Part shown: piece after piece, positions 1 through 8,663 of the stretch
Position numbering within the stretch: position 1 is the stretch's first letter
Layout of the letters: each line of letters begins with the position of its first letter
Source of the DNA: Phycisphaeraceae bacterium
GTDB taxonomy: Bacteria; Planctomycetota; Phycisphaerae; Phycisphaerales; Zrk34
DNA length: 64,000 bases
Direction: 5' to 3'
NCBI GenBank assembly: GCA_028282805.1
Contig: JANQHD010000028.1
Coordinates: 62,001-126,000, forward strand
Translations under genes and position numbers: made by a program
The notes under the pieces: model-generated
Told to the model about the DNA's origin: nothing
The model's input: the letters and a program-made list of their open reading frames with translations, nothing else
The model's database searches: none

Positions 1-58
1 CTTCGCTATCGATTCGGCAGCCTTCCCGGCCCTCGATCATGGGCCATAAAAGACACAT

Positions 59-146
59 AAAAGGAAGCATTCTACTTTTCGTAGTGATCCAACGGAAGCG
101 CGGCCCCTCGGCTCCTACGGGATCAAGAAGTAGAACGTTCCTTTTC
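59..146. repeat. Imperfect long inverted repeat (stem-loop)
   Basis: Bases 59-79 and 125-145 are near-complementary (AAAAGGAA..TTCTACTT against its reverse complement, about three mismatches). The inner sequences (GATCC / GGGATC) extend the pairing, so the segment can fold into one long hairpin around a GC-rich loop. It lies in a gene-free stretch. It could be a terminator for a gene left of the window or a small dispersed element; nothing decides between these. Confidence 0.4.
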
Positions 147-175
147 TTTTCCACCTTCTTCTTCTCCGACAGATT

Positions 176-236
176 GATCGTTTTTAGTCTAAAAACTATA
201 AGTGACCACCGGGACAAAGCCATGGCTGGACAGGCC
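176..236 (+). repeat. Direct repeat copy A with 17-bp palindrome
   Basis: The unit opens with a perfect palindrome, GTTTTTAG-T-CTAAAAAC (180-196), then CTATAAG, and continues with GGGACAAAGC..ATGGCTGG.CAGGCCG. The same order recurs at 419-480, and weaker similarity (a GCTGGCCTT word) continues for about 50 bases past each copy. No coding function is visible. Confidence 0.6.
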
Positions 237-418
237 GATTAGGTTGGGAACGGCGCACGTGCTGGCCTTTCACCCTTCAGCACTTCCACCCTTCAGCGCG
301 TCGTGTGCGTGGATTTTACGAGACGCACCGTCCCAAGCACGATCACGCGCGATCGTGGTGTGTCTCGGAACCTCGATGCGCCTGACACGCTCGCCAACCG
401 CGACGCCTCACGCAAGTT

Positions 419-480
419 AATCGTTTTTAGACTAAAACCTATAAGCGGTCGCGGGACAAAGCGATGGCTGGGCAGGCCGG
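419..480 (+). repeat. Direct repeat copy B with 17-bp palindrome
   Basis: Second copy of the 176-236 unit, about 243 bases downstream. Its palindrome (423-439) has one mismatch (GTTTTTAG-A-CTAAAACC), followed by CTATAAG and the shared GGGACAAAGC and GGCTGG words. Confidence 0.6.
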
Positions 481-568
481 TCCCGTTGGGGGCGGTGCGT
501 GGGCTGGCCTTCTACGCCCTACACCCTGTACCCCTCGTGTTTCACCGCGCGCGACACCCCATGCAGTT

Positions 569-597
569 TAATCGTTTTTAGACTAAAAACTATAAGG
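569..597 (+). repeat. Direct repeat copy C (palindrome core only)
   Basis: Third copy of the palindrome core, perfect at 574-590 (GTTTTTAG-A-CTAAAAAC), preceded by TTAATC and followed by CTATAAG as in the other copies. The downstream part of the unit is missing. Apart from the three copies and the 59-146 stem-loop, nothing was found in bases 1-685. Confidence 0.55.
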
Positions 598-685
598 CAG
601 TCATAAAACTAGAAAACGACCCCGAAACAAGCCGGTGACCGGGTGGGCGGGGCGGGCCGGTCGGCGCCGGCGTCCGTTCGGCCTT

Positions 686-1363
686 TCAGTCCTGCAACAG
701 CCGGCTCGCCAACGCCCATGCGCCGGCCATCTTATCCTGACCGACGCGCGCCGCCGGGTGGTACGCGGCCACGACGTGGATGCCGATGCCGTTGACCGGA
801 ATCGGCTGTTTTCGATCCCGGCGTTCAGCGTGTTCGCCCGCAATGACCCCGGCCCCCAAGGCCTCTTGGGCGCATTGCCACGCGTCGCTTCCCATACAAA
901 CCAGCACGCGCAAATGGGGCATGTGCGCCAGCACGAACTTGAGCACGCGGGCGCCGTATGCCAGCCCTTCACTTTCATTGGGTAACCGGCCGCTGGTTTC
1001 ACCGTCGCCGCGCAGCATGTTGGCCAGCGCCGAGCCGTAGAGCAGGCCGCAACGCTGCGGCGTCGACGCGCGGCACAGGCCGTGCGCCTTGATCATTCGT
1101 TCAAGGTTGGTGTTTGTCTTGCTGCCGGGCCGGCGGGTGCCCGACGGTTCGTGGTGGTAGGGACGCGGGTCACTCGCGTCCCACCGTTGGTGGATCAGCG
1201 AACTGGGCGCGAAGTCCTTGGCCAGCAGCAGCGCGTGCCCGTTCCAATCGCCGTACAGGCTTTCGGTGCCGTACAGCCGGGGCTCGTTGGGCATCAACCG
1301 GTGGGCGTTGTCGTAGCCCGCCAGTTGGTGCTGCGTGATCCAGTCCGGTAGCGGTGGCGTCAT
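686..1363 (-). CDS. Uracil-DNA glycosylase superfamily-like protein
   Basis: A 225-residue protein. An early strand reading LLLAKDFAP and a late strand-plus-loop VVAAYHPAARVG resemble the two active-site motifs of the UDG fold (water-activating acidic motif and His-Pro motif). The middle contains N.L..M and a GSALANML segment often seen in UDG-like families. The likely job is base excision on DNA or a related glycosidic cleavage, in the cytoplasm. The start at 1363 gives a compact domain; an in-frame ATG at 1447 would add 28 residues without recognisable similarity. It is a single gene with no obvious partner. The exact UDG family is not recognised and substrate specificity cannot be read from the sequence. 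Confidence 0.6.
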   Translation of the reverse strand: MTPPLPDWITQHQLAGYDNAHRLMPNEPRLYGTESLYGDWNGHALLLAKDFAPSSLIHQRWDASDPRPYHHEPSGTRRPGSKTNTNLERMIKAHGLCRASTPQRCGLLYGSALANMLRGDGETSGRLPNESEGLAYGARVLKFVLAHMPHLRVLVCMGSDAWQCAQEALGAGVIAGEHAERRDRKQPIPVNGIGIHVVAAYHPAARVGQDKMAGAWALASRLLQD

Positions 1364-1751
1364 GGTGTGAATCCCCGTAATCTCGTCAAACCGTGCCCTC
1401 TGGCTTTCATCGGTTGTCGGGTGCGGCGGCTTGAGCAAGCAGCGCATCCGGTTTCGAAGCAAACGCCCACCCCGTGGGCGGGCCTGTTCAACGCGTAATA
1501 GCGGGCTTAACACGGCGGCCACGTTGGTGCGCCGTGCGCACCGGCGCGCGAAGGGTGTTTTTGGTGCGTGAGCGGGGGTGGTTCTGTCGCGGCGCGCGCA
1601 CGGCGTCACTCGGGTGCGCGGCGGCGTGCGCGCTGACGGGTCACGCTGCGCACCACGGCTTCGCACGGGTGGGGGCAACCGTGTTTTGAGCTTGAAAACA
1701 AGGGCGGTGCGAACACCCGCGCGCCGCGACGCCGCGGTTGTGCGCGGGCGG
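1364..1751. other. Intergenic stretch without a supported gene
   Basis: 388 bases between the UDG-like gene and the TPR-YggX gene, both on the minus strand. Long open frames here are antisense or read-through artefacts of high GC. A hairpin at 1464-1480 (CGCCCA..TGGGCG) followed on the minus strand by TTTG could be a weak terminator for the TPR-YggX gene. At 1680-1698 an imperfect TGTTTT..AAAACA palindrome resembles the palindromes at 180, 423 and 574. Confidence 0.4.
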
Positions 1752-2396
1752 TTATTCCGCGGCGTGCTCGGCGGCGTAAGCCTCGGCTTCGGCTTCCGTG
1801 AAACCCAACCACTCGAGCATCTGCTGTTCGTAGATCTGCTGGTGGTTGATGTTCGAAAAGTCGAGGCGCAGCTCGTTGATGACCTTGGTGCCCTGGCCGA
1901 TCCACTCGTTCCACGTCTGCGTGCAGTAGTGGTCGGCGATGAATCGGCCGATCGCACCCGGCAGCGGGGGGGTGGTGAGCTTGCCGCCGGCGCGGCCCGT
2001 GCGGCGGCACACGACCTCGCCCTCACCGGCGGCTTCCTGCGATGGCTCTTGCGTTTCGACTTCGGGCACGGGTTGGCCGAGCTTTTTCAGCAGCTCGCCC
2101 ATGGCGCGTTGGGGCATGACGTCGCCGTGCTCCGCGGCCACGGCGTAGCCCTTGGTCAGCACCTCGACGGCCTGGTCGTCGGCGCTGGCCTTGATCATCG
2201 TCTGTGCCAGCAACTGGTAGGCGCGCGAGAGCGTGGGGTCGAACTCGATGGCCTTGCGCAGCGCGGCGGCGGCCTCTTCGTAGCGCTCGGCCTCGCGGTA
2301 GGCGCTGCCCAGCGAGAGATAGGCCATGCCGTCCGGCGCCTCGCGGGCCATCTTTTCCCACTGCTCGATCCGTTGGTTGAGTTGGTCTTGGTCCAT
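1752..2396 (-). CDS. TPR protein fused to Fe(II)-trafficking (YggX-like) domain
   Basis: 214 residues in two parts. Residues about 1-110 are helical with TPR consensus (MAYLSLGSAYREAERYEEA, then a second repeat). After an acidic linker, the C-terminal ~80 residues match the small protein YggX: a Cys near the domain start (VVCRRTGR), then PPLPGAIGRFI, W.EW..QGTKVINELRL and a final QQ.M.EWLGF. YggX proteins are about 90 residues and protect Fe-S enzymes or handle iron; the TPR part probably adds a protein-docking surface. An ATG at 2396 is preferred over an in-frame GTG three codons earlier (2405). The fold assignment of the tail is firm; the function of the fusion is inferred. Confidence 0.75.
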   Translation of the reverse strand: MDQDQLNQRIEQWEKMAREAPDGMAYLSLGSAYREAERYEEAAAALRKAIEFDPTLSRAYQLLAQTMIKASADDQAVEVLTKGYAVAAEHGDVMPQRAMGELLKKLGQPVPEVETQEPSQEAAGEGEVVCRRTGRAGGKLTTPPLPGAIGRFIADHYCTQTWNEWIGQGTKVINELRLDFSNINHQQIYEQQMLEWLGFTEAEAEAYAAEHAAE

Positions 2397-2435
2397 GGTG
2401 CCCACAGCATAGGGCCCCGGCGTCCGCGCGGCGAA

Positions 2436-3482
2436 TCACCACGCCGTCAGCTCGCCCGTGATCGGCTCGACCAGGTCCTTGACCGTCACGATCCCCAGCG
2501 GCCGGCCGGCCCCGTCGACGACCAGGCCCATGGCGCTATGCTCGTCGCGCAGCAGCCGCAGCGCCTCGCGGATCGATTGGTCCGACGCCATCTGCGGCAT
2601 CGGCCGGGCCAGCTCGTCGAGCGGCGGGCACACGTCGACGCCGTGCCGCAGCACGTCCAACACCGACAGCACGCCCGCCACGCGCCCCGCGCCGTCGACC
2701 AGCGGCAGGCGCGCGTACGACGTGCGGTCGGCGATCGCCCACACCGCCTCCGGCGGCTTGCCCGCCTGCACCTGCTGCACCTGCCCCCACGGCACCATCG
2801 CGTCGCTCGCGTGACGCTCGGTCGGGTGCAGCACCCGGTCGATCACCTCCGACTGGTACGCGCTGATCAGCCCCAGGTCGATGCCCTCCTTCATCAGCTG
2901 CGTCACCACCCGCCGGGGGTGCAGCGCCGCCGAGCCGAGCTGCGGCGTGCCCAGCGCCTTGCTCAGCAGCCAGCTGATGCCGTCGACCAGCGGCCCAACG
3001 CCCGTGAAACGCACGACCTTCTGCGTCACCCAAAGAAACCGCGCGAACAGGTACGTCAGCCGGTCGGTGTACGTGCGGAACAAATCCTTCGGCAACACCT
3101 CGCCGAACACGAACAGCATCGGCGTCAGTATCAGCGCGGTGATGCCGACGATCTGCCAATCGCTGTAGGCCATCGCGGCCAGAAGCCCCGAAATGCCCAG
3201 CGACGCGAGGTAGTTGACGACGTTGTTGCCGATCAACAGCGTGCCCAGCACGCGGTTGGGGTGCGCGACCATGCGCTCCAACAGCGTCGCCCGCCGGTCG
3301 CCCGCATCGACCAGCAGGTGCAGACGCACCCGGTTCAGCTGGTACACGCCGGTCTCCATCCCGCTGTACAGCGCCGAGCCGCACAGCCCCGCGAACGCCA
3401 TCAACCACCACACCACCATCGGCACCGCCGGCGCAGCGTCGGCGATGATCAACAAACCCAACAAGTCCAACAAGCCGCTCAT
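2436..3482 (-). CDS. CNNM/CBS-pair membrane protein (second of two)
   Basis: 348 residues. Four hydrophobic segments in the first ~180 residues form a CNNM (DUF21) transmembrane domain with the typical SGMETGVYQLNR and IGNNVVNYLAS motifs, followed by two CBS domains. CNNM proteins are linked to Mg2+ or Co2+ transport, with the CBS pair sensing nucleotides. The start codon overlaps the stop of the preceding paralog as ATGA (3479-3482), so the two are translationally coupled and may form a heteromer. It lacks the C-terminal CorC_HlyC domain that the partner has. The older label hemolysin is not supported by anything here. Confidence 0.85.
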   Translation of the reverse strand: MSGLLDLLGLLIIADAAPAVPMVVWWLMAFAGLCGSALYSGMETGVYQLNRVRLHLLVDAGDRRATLLERMVAHPNRVLGTLLIGNNVVNYLASLGISGLLAAMAYSDWQIVGITALILTPMLFVFGEVLPKDLFRTYTDRLTYLFARFLWVTQKVVRFTGVGPLVDGISWLLSKALGTPQLGSAALHPRRVVTQLMKEGIDLGLISAYQSEVIDRVLHPTERHASDAMVPWGQVQQVQAGKPPEAVWAIADRTSYARLPLVDGAGRVAGVLSVLDVLRHGVDVCPPLDELARPMPQMASDQSIREALRLLRDEHSAMGLVVDGAGRPLGIVTVKDLVEPITGELTAW

Positions 3483-4807
3483 GCCTCACCCCCCGCGTCG
3501 TCTTCCAGCGACAGCACCACCGACTCCACGCGCCCGCCTTCCATGCGCTCGACTTCCATGCGCAGGTTGCCCAGCGCCGCGGCGTCGCCGATCGACGGTA
3601 TCCGCCCCAGCAACGCCGTGACCAGCCCGCCCACCGTCGCCACACGCTCCGGCAACCGGTCGGCGCCGAACATCTGCCCCCAGTCGTGCACCGCCAACAT
3701 CCCGCTGACGCGCCACCGGCCGGCCCCGATCTCCACGCTCGCCGGCGTCTCCGGGCTCTCGGCGCGCTCCTCGGGTGTGAAGTCGAGCTCGCCGACGAGC
3801 CGTTCGACGATGTCCTTGAGCGTGACCAGCCCCGCGGTGCCGCCGTACTCGTCGACGGCGATCGCCAGGTGCGTGCCGCTGGCGCGAAACTGCTCGAGCA
3901 ACTGGTCGACGCGCTGCAGCTCCGGCACGTACGTCACCGGTGTGATCAGCTTCTCGGCCGACACCGACGCGCCGCGCCGCTGCGCCAACAGGTATTGCCG
4001 CGCATACACGATGCCCTCGAGGTGGTCGAGGTCGCCGCGGTAGGCCGGTATCTTCGTCGCCTTCTTCCCGTCGATCAGCCCGCGCAGCTCGCCCCCGCCG
4101 TCTTCGATGTCCCACGCCACCACGTCGACACGCGGCACCATCACGTCGCGCACCTTCAGCGAGCTCAGCGACACCACCTCGCGCAGCAGGTGTTCTTCCG
4201 TGCGGTCGATCACGCCGCGCTTCTCGCTGACGTCGACCAACCCCGCCAACTCCGCCTCGCTCAGCGCCGGCGGGCGGTGCGGCGGGGCGAACAGCCGGCC
4301 CAGCGGCGCGATCACGAACCGTTGCAGCACCACACGCAGCGGCCCGATCGCGCGGTGCGCCGCCCACAGCGGCACCGCCACCGCCCCCACCCACCGCGTC
4401 GGCGACAGGTTCGCCACCATCTTCGGCATGACCTCGCCGAACACGATGATCATCAGCAGCGGCGCCAGCGTGCCCACCGCGATCCAAACCGCGTCGTGCG
4501 CCGGGTCGAGCTTGAGCACCAGCGCCGAGCCGATCACGAAGTACAGCACGTTGACCGCCATGTTGCCGAGCATCAGCGTGATCAGCAGCATCTGCGGCCC
4601 GGCGAGCAGGCCCGCCACGGCCCGCCCCGTCACGCCGCGGTGTTGGGCGAGCTTCTGACGGTCCGCCGCGTTCATGCCGAACAACGCCGTCTCCGACCCG
4701 CTGAAAAAACCCGACAGCACCAGCAGCGCCGGCATCAGCGCCATCAGCGGCACGTCGCCGGCGGCCCAGGGCAGCTCGGCCAAAATGATCGCGGCCGGCC
4801 CGGTCAT
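3479..4807 (-). CDS. CNNM/CBS/CorC_HlyC membrane protein (first of two)
   Basis: 442 residues. An N-terminal CNNM domain of several membrane segments (FFSGSETALFGMN, LMLGNMAVNVLYF, FGEVMPKMVANLSPTRWV) is followed by a CBS pair beginning near VRDVMVPRVDVVAW and a C-terminal CorC_HlyC domain. A divalent-cation transport role (Mg2+/Co2+) is known for the family. The start at 4807 is chosen because it overlaps the cyclase stop as ATGA (4804-4807); longer frames lie inside the cyclase gene. Coupling to a nucleotide cyclase is notable because CBS domains bind adenine nucleotides. Confidence 0.87.
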   Translation of the reverse strand: MTGPAAIILAELPWAAGDVPLMALMPALLVLSGFFSGSETALFGMNAADRQKLAQHRGVTGRAVAGLLAGPQMLLITLMLGNMAVNVLYFVIGSALVLKLDPAHDAVWIAVGTLAPLLMIIVFGEVMPKMVANLSPTRWVGAVAVPLWAAHRAIGPLRVVLQRFVIAPLGRLFAPPHRPPALSEAELAGLVDVSEKRGVIDRTEEHLLREVVSLSSLKVRDVMVPRVDVVAWDIEDGGGELRGLIDGKKATKIPAYRGDLDHLEGIVYARQYLLAQRRGASVSAEKLITPVTYVPELQRVDQLLEQFRASGTHLAIAVDEYGGTAGLVTLKDIVERLVGELDFTPEERAESPETPASVEIGAGRWRVSGMLAVHDWGQMFGADRLPERVATVGGLVTALLGRIPSIGDAAALGNLRMEVERMEGGRVESVVLSLEDDAGGEA

Positions 4808-7686
4808 TTCGAACTCAGCACCAGCTCGCCGGCGAAGTCGTCGGGCGGGCTGATCTCCAGGTAGCTCTGGCACGCGTTGAGGTACTGCTCGACCAGCTTG
4901 CTGTGGCCGTGGTCCATCGCCAGCTTGTTCATCAGCTCGATGCAGCGGTCGAACTGTTTCGATTGGAACGCCTCGACGGCCGCGGCGGTGTCTTCCGTCA
5001 GTTTACGCTGCGCCTCGGTCGCGTCGGCGTGGGTGTTGACCAGCTCGTACACCGCCACGCCCCGCGTCTTGCCGACGACCTGAAGCCTGCCGATCGGCCG
5101 CAGCAGCATCTCGCCGCGGATCAGCTCGTACGTGTTCTCGTTGACCAGCACCTTGGTGTCGAACGCCTTGTTCGCGCCCTCGAGGCGCGACGCGAGGTTC
5201 ACGGTGTCGCCGATGACGGTGTAGTCGCTGCGCTCCGGCGGCGCGCCGAAGTCGTCGACGGTCATCGGCCCGGTGGCGATGCCGAAGCGGATGGTCAGCT
5301 TCGGCATGTTCTTGAAGAACTCGTCCTCCTCTAGCTCCTCGAGCGCCGCGAAGCACTCGAGCACGCTGCGGCAGGCGTGGACCGAGTGGTTGTCGTCGTC
5401 GAGCGGCGCGCCCCAGAAGGCCATGATGCAGTCGCCCATGTACTTGTTGACCGTGCCGCGCCCTTCCATGATGCGCAGCGTCATCGCCCGCAGGTAGCGG
5501 TTGAGCAGCTCCTTCATCTGCTGGCTGTCGAGCTGCTCGGTCACCGACGTGAAGCCCGCGATGTCGCAGAACATGCACGTCAGGTCGTGGCGGCCCTGCT
5601 TGATGAGCGTGGGGTTGGCCACGAGCAGGTCGACCAGGTCTTTCGACACGTAGTTCTTGAACTGCTTGGTGATGCGGGCGCGTTCGCGCTGCTCGACGAC
5701 CAACCGGTAGACGGTCACCGCCATCCACGCCGCGGCGCCGCCGAGGCACGGGCCCGCCGCGGCGACCACGAGGTTGCCGTAGTCGAACAGCACGATCCCG
5801 TTGAACACGAAGTACGCCGTGCCGATCAGCGTGCTGACCACCAGCGCCCGCACCGGCGGCATCAGCGCGGTGATCAGCGTCACCGCGCCGCCGAGCAGCA
5901 GCATGGCCAGCAGGTTCGCGATGACCGGCGCCTGCTGGAGGAAGTGGCCGGTGACGATCGCGTTGATCAGCGCCCCGTGGCCCACCACGCCCGGCGTGTT
6001 GGGGTGCAACGCCGTGTGGATCTGGTCGGTGAGGCTGCCCGTGGCCGTCCACCCGATCAGGCAGATGCGGCCGTCGACCATCTGGCGCAGCCGTGCGCCG
6101 GTCTGGTCGACCTTTGCTCGGTCGCGTGCGATCGCGGCCCGTGCCTCCGCCAGCTTCGCGAGCGCGTCGGTGATCGTTTGCTTCAGCGCCAATTCTTGTT
6201 CGCTGAGGTCGTCGTAGCTTTCGAGTTCTTCGAGTATGGGCCGGACACGCTCGACGAACCGATCTCGCAGCCGATCGCGTTGCGCGTTGAGCGCCCGCCG
6301 TTGGTCGTGGTCGAGGTCGTTGGCCTGTAGGCGGTCGCGCGTTTCGATGTAGCCCACGCGCATCGCGAGGGGGAACGTCGTCTCGAGCTCCGGGTCGGTC
6401 GTCAGCTTGTTGATCGCGCCGTCCGCGATGTTCTGATTGAAGTCGATGGCTTGGCGGACAGACGCGAGCCGCGCGACCAGGCCGATCGTGATGTGCTGTG
6501 TGGGCTCTTGCTCCGCGGGGTCGTACAACCGCTGCCACGTCGGCGCGTTGCTGGGCCAGGTCACGATCATGCGGTCGTGCGGGTACTCGGCGTAGTACTC
6601 GTTGAACCGTTCGGGGATCATGGGGATGGCGATGTCGACCCGCCGCCCGTCGGGCATGTGCGCGTCGGGGATCACGGTCCGCCCGAACTCGACGCGCACC
6701 TTCTCGGGCGGCACGCCGAGGTACAGGCACGCCACGGCCAGCGCGAAGTGCGGCACGGCCCGTTGGTGCTGCACGACCCACATCGGCATCGTCCGTACGA
6801 CGCCGTCGGAGTCGCGTTCGAACGAAACCGAGCTGACCACGCGCGCCGCCCGGGTGAGCTGAGGCATGGGCATGGTCAGAAGCACGCGGTCGTCCGGCCG
6901 GTAGGCGGGGGGGTATCGGCCGGCGGCGTGCAGCACCGACGCGATGCGCTCGTGCTCACGCTCGATCGCCTCGACGTGGATCGTGTCTCGCGCGTTCGGC
7001 AGCAGCATGGCGAGGCAGGTTTCCAGGTCCGGCTGCTCGCCGGTCTGGGCGAGGCGTTCGGCGACGCAATCGCGGATCGCCGCGAGCTGGTACTTGCGGT
7101 AGCCCGCGGTCAGGTCGCGCACCTGGGCGTCGGTCAGCGACAGCCGTTTGCCGATCTCGTTTGCGCCGGTGGCGAGGTCCTTGCGCAGCTCGTCGACCAC
7201 CGCCTGCTGCCACGGCTGGCGCGCCCCCAGCGCCTCGGCGGCCAACGCCAACACGCAGTTGCCCGCCCGCTCGATCGACTCGGCCAGCACGCGGTCGTCT
7301 TCGATGGCCACGATCGGCGCACCGGGCTCGTCCGTCGGCTTGACGTAACGCACTTCCTGCGGTTCGCTGAACAGCAGGTCGAACGCGATCACCTTCGCGC
7401 CGGCGGCGTGCAGCTCGTCGACGACCGCCGCGAGGTCGGCGCGCGGCCAGGGCCAACGCTTCCAGCGTTCCAGCGCCTTGTCGTCGATGTCGACGTGCAC
7501 GATGCGGTCGGACGGCGGGGGGGTGAAGTGGTTGAACCACTGGCTGCGCTTGTCGAAGGCGATGTGCTCGAGGTGGTTGAACCCGCCCGACACCGTCGCG
7601 ATCATGGCGGCGACGGTCACGGCCAGGCCGATCGAGATGCTGCGCCGGGTGCGTGACCCGGTGGCGGTGGATGTGGGGTCGGGCAT
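4804..7686 (-). CDS. CHASE2-domain class III adenylate/guanylate cyclase
   Basis: 960 residues. A membrane anchor (~17-37) precedes a large periplasmic CHASE2 sensor (about 40-540; DRIVHVDIDDKALE near its start, GVVGHGALINA near its end), then two or three membrane segments and a cytoplasmic cyclase domain from about residue 700. Both metal aspartates are visible, D708 in FCDIAGFT and D752 in YMGDCIMAFWG, plus the IGDTVNLASRLEG helix. It should make cAMP or cGMP in response to an envelope signal. A long helical insertion (~430-520) within the sensor is rich in Glu, Arg and Ala. It heads a three-gene coupled operon with two CNNM proteins and lies downstream of the FecR-barrel operon. Confidence 0.92.
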   Translation of the reverse strand: MPDPTSTATGSRTRRSISIGLAVTVAAMIATVSGGFNHLEHIAFDKRSQWFNHFTPPPSDRIVHVDIDDKALERWKRWPWPRADLAAVVDELHAAGAKVIAFDLLFSEPQEVRYVKPTDEPGAPIVAIEDDRVLAESIERAGNCVLALAAEALGARQPWQQAVVDELRKDLATGANEIGKRLSLTDAQVRDLTAGYRKYQLAAIRDCVAERLAQTGEQPDLETCLAMLLPNARDTIHVEAIEREHERIASVLHAAGRYPPAYRPDDRVLLTMPMPQLTRAARVVSSVSFERDSDGVVRTMPMWVVQHQRAVPHFALAVACLYLGVPPEKVRVEFGRTVIPDAHMPDGRRVDIAIPMIPERFNEYYAEYPHDRMIVTWPSNAPTWQRLYDPAEQEPTQHITIGLVARLASVRQAIDFNQNIADGAINKLTTDPELETTFPLAMRVGYIETRDRLQANDLDHDQRRALNAQRDRLRDRFVERVRPILEELESYDDLSEQELALKQTITDALAKLAEARAAIARDRAKVDQTGARLRQMVDGRICLIGWTATGSLTDQIHTALHPNTPGVVGHGALINAIVTGHFLQQAPVIANLLAMLLLGGAVTLITALMPPVRALVVSTLIGTAYFVFNGIVLFDYGNLVVAAAGPCLGGAAAWMAVTVYRLVVEQRERARITKQFKNYVSKDLVDLLVANPTLIKQGRHDLTCMFCDIAGFTSVTEQLDSQQMKELLNRYLRAMTLRIMEGRGTVNKYMGDCIMAFWGAPLDDDNHSVHACRSVLECFAALEELEEDEFFKNMPKLTIRFGIATGPMTVDDFGAPPERSDYTVIGDTVNLASRLEGANKAFDTKVLVNENTYELIRGEMLLRPIGRLQVVGKTRGVAVYELVNTHADATEAQRKLTEDTAAAVEAFQSKQFDRCIELMNKLAMDHGHSKLVEQYLNACQSYLEISPPDDFAGELVLSSK

Positions 7687-7749
7687 AACGGCTTTAGTTT
7701 ACATCAACGCGGCGGGGCGGTGCGAGTTGGGCGTGTGGCGGGGCGCAAC

Positions 7750-7775
7750 AAAAAGGCCCGCGTGTGAGCGGGCCT
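7750..7775 (-). terminator. Intrinsic terminator after the FecR gene
   Basis: Perfect 8-bp stem AGGCCCGC / GCGGGCCT (7754-7761 and 7768-7775) with a 6-base loop. On the minus strand it is followed directly by a run of five T (plus-strand A at 7750-7754). It separates the barrel-lipoprotein-FecR operon from the cyclase operon. Confidence 0.8.
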
Positions 7776-7799
7776 GTGGGGTCTTGGGTTGTTGGGTGG

Positions 7800-8663
7800 T
7801 CAGGTGCTTCCGCCGAGGCTGTCCTTGAGTTGCTGCGCCTGCCGCATGGAGCTCATGAGCGACTGCGAGCCGCGCAGGTTGTTGGTGGCGTTGGTCAGGC
7901 CGTCGTTGCCGCCGGTGTCGCCGCCCTTCGAGCCGTCGGTGTTGTTGTTCATGCCGGTCTGGCCGGCGCCGGTCTTGCCCGTCTGGTTGGGCGAGGTCTG
8001 GCCCTGGCCGTTGTTCATGCCCTCGCCGCCGGAGAGGTTTTCGCTTTGGCCGTTGTTGTTCTGCTGGTTGATGGCGTTGTCTTTGTTGCCGGCCGAGGGG
8101 TTGAGGTTGAGCCCGCCGCCGTAGCAGTTGCCGGTGGTGGCGGTGCCGCGCACGGCCATGGTGCCGGTGGGGCTGGCGATCTGGAAGTCGTTGTCGAGGC
8201 CGACGTGTTTGACTTCCATGTTGAAGTTGCCGCGCGGCATCATGAGCAGGGTGCGGATGGTGTCGCCGTCTTTTTGCAGGTCGGCGATGGTCATCTCGGT
8301 CAGGTGCCGGACTTCGAAGTCGGCGTTGGGCCCGAGGGCCAGCATCACGTTGCCCCGCAGGCCGGTGCGGATGGTCGCGCCGATCGGCAGCACGTCGCCT
8401 TGCTTGATGGCCGTCCAGTCGTCGGTCTCGGCCATGCGGTACGAAGCCTTGCCACGGATCGACTTGACCCGCACGGTCATCTCCACCTCGGCCGGTTCGG
8501 CGGGCGCCGCTTCGTCGGTGTTATCGGGTTGGGTGGGTTGCGCCTGGGTGGCTTGCCCCACTGGGTCCTCTTCCACGGCGAGGTAGGCTTGGGCCGGGGG
8601 AGCCGATAACAGCGCCATAGCCAGCGTTACGAGCATCAACAGCAAGGATTGTCGGTACATCAT
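7800..8663 (-). CDS. Secreted FecR-domain protein with Asn/Gly-rich tail
   Basis: 287 residues. A signal peptide (cleavage likely after PPAQA, ~26) leads to an acidic/Pro linker, then a FecR domain (~60-170) with the usual order: VRVKSIRGKASYR, GDVLPIGATIRTG, and a closing ASPTGTMAVRGT. The last ~110 residues are low complexity, rich in Asn, Gly, Gln and Ser. FecR domains sit in the periplasm and often act in envelope signalling or adhesion; no sigma-binding part exists here. The start at 8663 overlaps the lipoprotein stop (ATGA), showing coupling to the gene before it. The strong terminator at 7750 ends the unit. Confidence 0.8.
   Translation of the reverse strand: MMYRQSLLLMLVTLAMALLSAPPAQAYLAVEEDPVGQATQAQPTQPDNTDEAAPAEPAEVEMTVRVKSIRGKASYRMAETDDWTAIKQGDVLPIGATIRTGLRGNVMLALGPNADFEVRHLTEMTIADLQKDGDTIRTLLMMPRGNFNMEVKHVGLDNDFQIASPTGTMAVRGTATTGNCYGGGLNLNPSAGNKDNAINQQNNNGQSENLSGGEGMNNGQGQTSPNQTGKTGAGQTGMNNNTDGSKGGDTGGNDGLTNATNNLRGSQSLMSSMRQAQQLKDSLGGST

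Noticed and set aside
686-2026. A 446-codon version of the UDG-like protein reaching to 2026
   Set aside because: The extra N-terminal part lies antisense-shifted over the TPR-YggX gene and has a low-complexity Arg/Pro/Ala composition.
1578-4043. Open frame of 821 codons on the plus strand, and other long antisense frames (for example 31317-32612)
   Set aside because: They are shadows of real minus-strand genes in GC-rich DNA: biased Arg/His/Gln/Val composition, no domain, while the opposite strand has clear CNNM and sulfatase domains.
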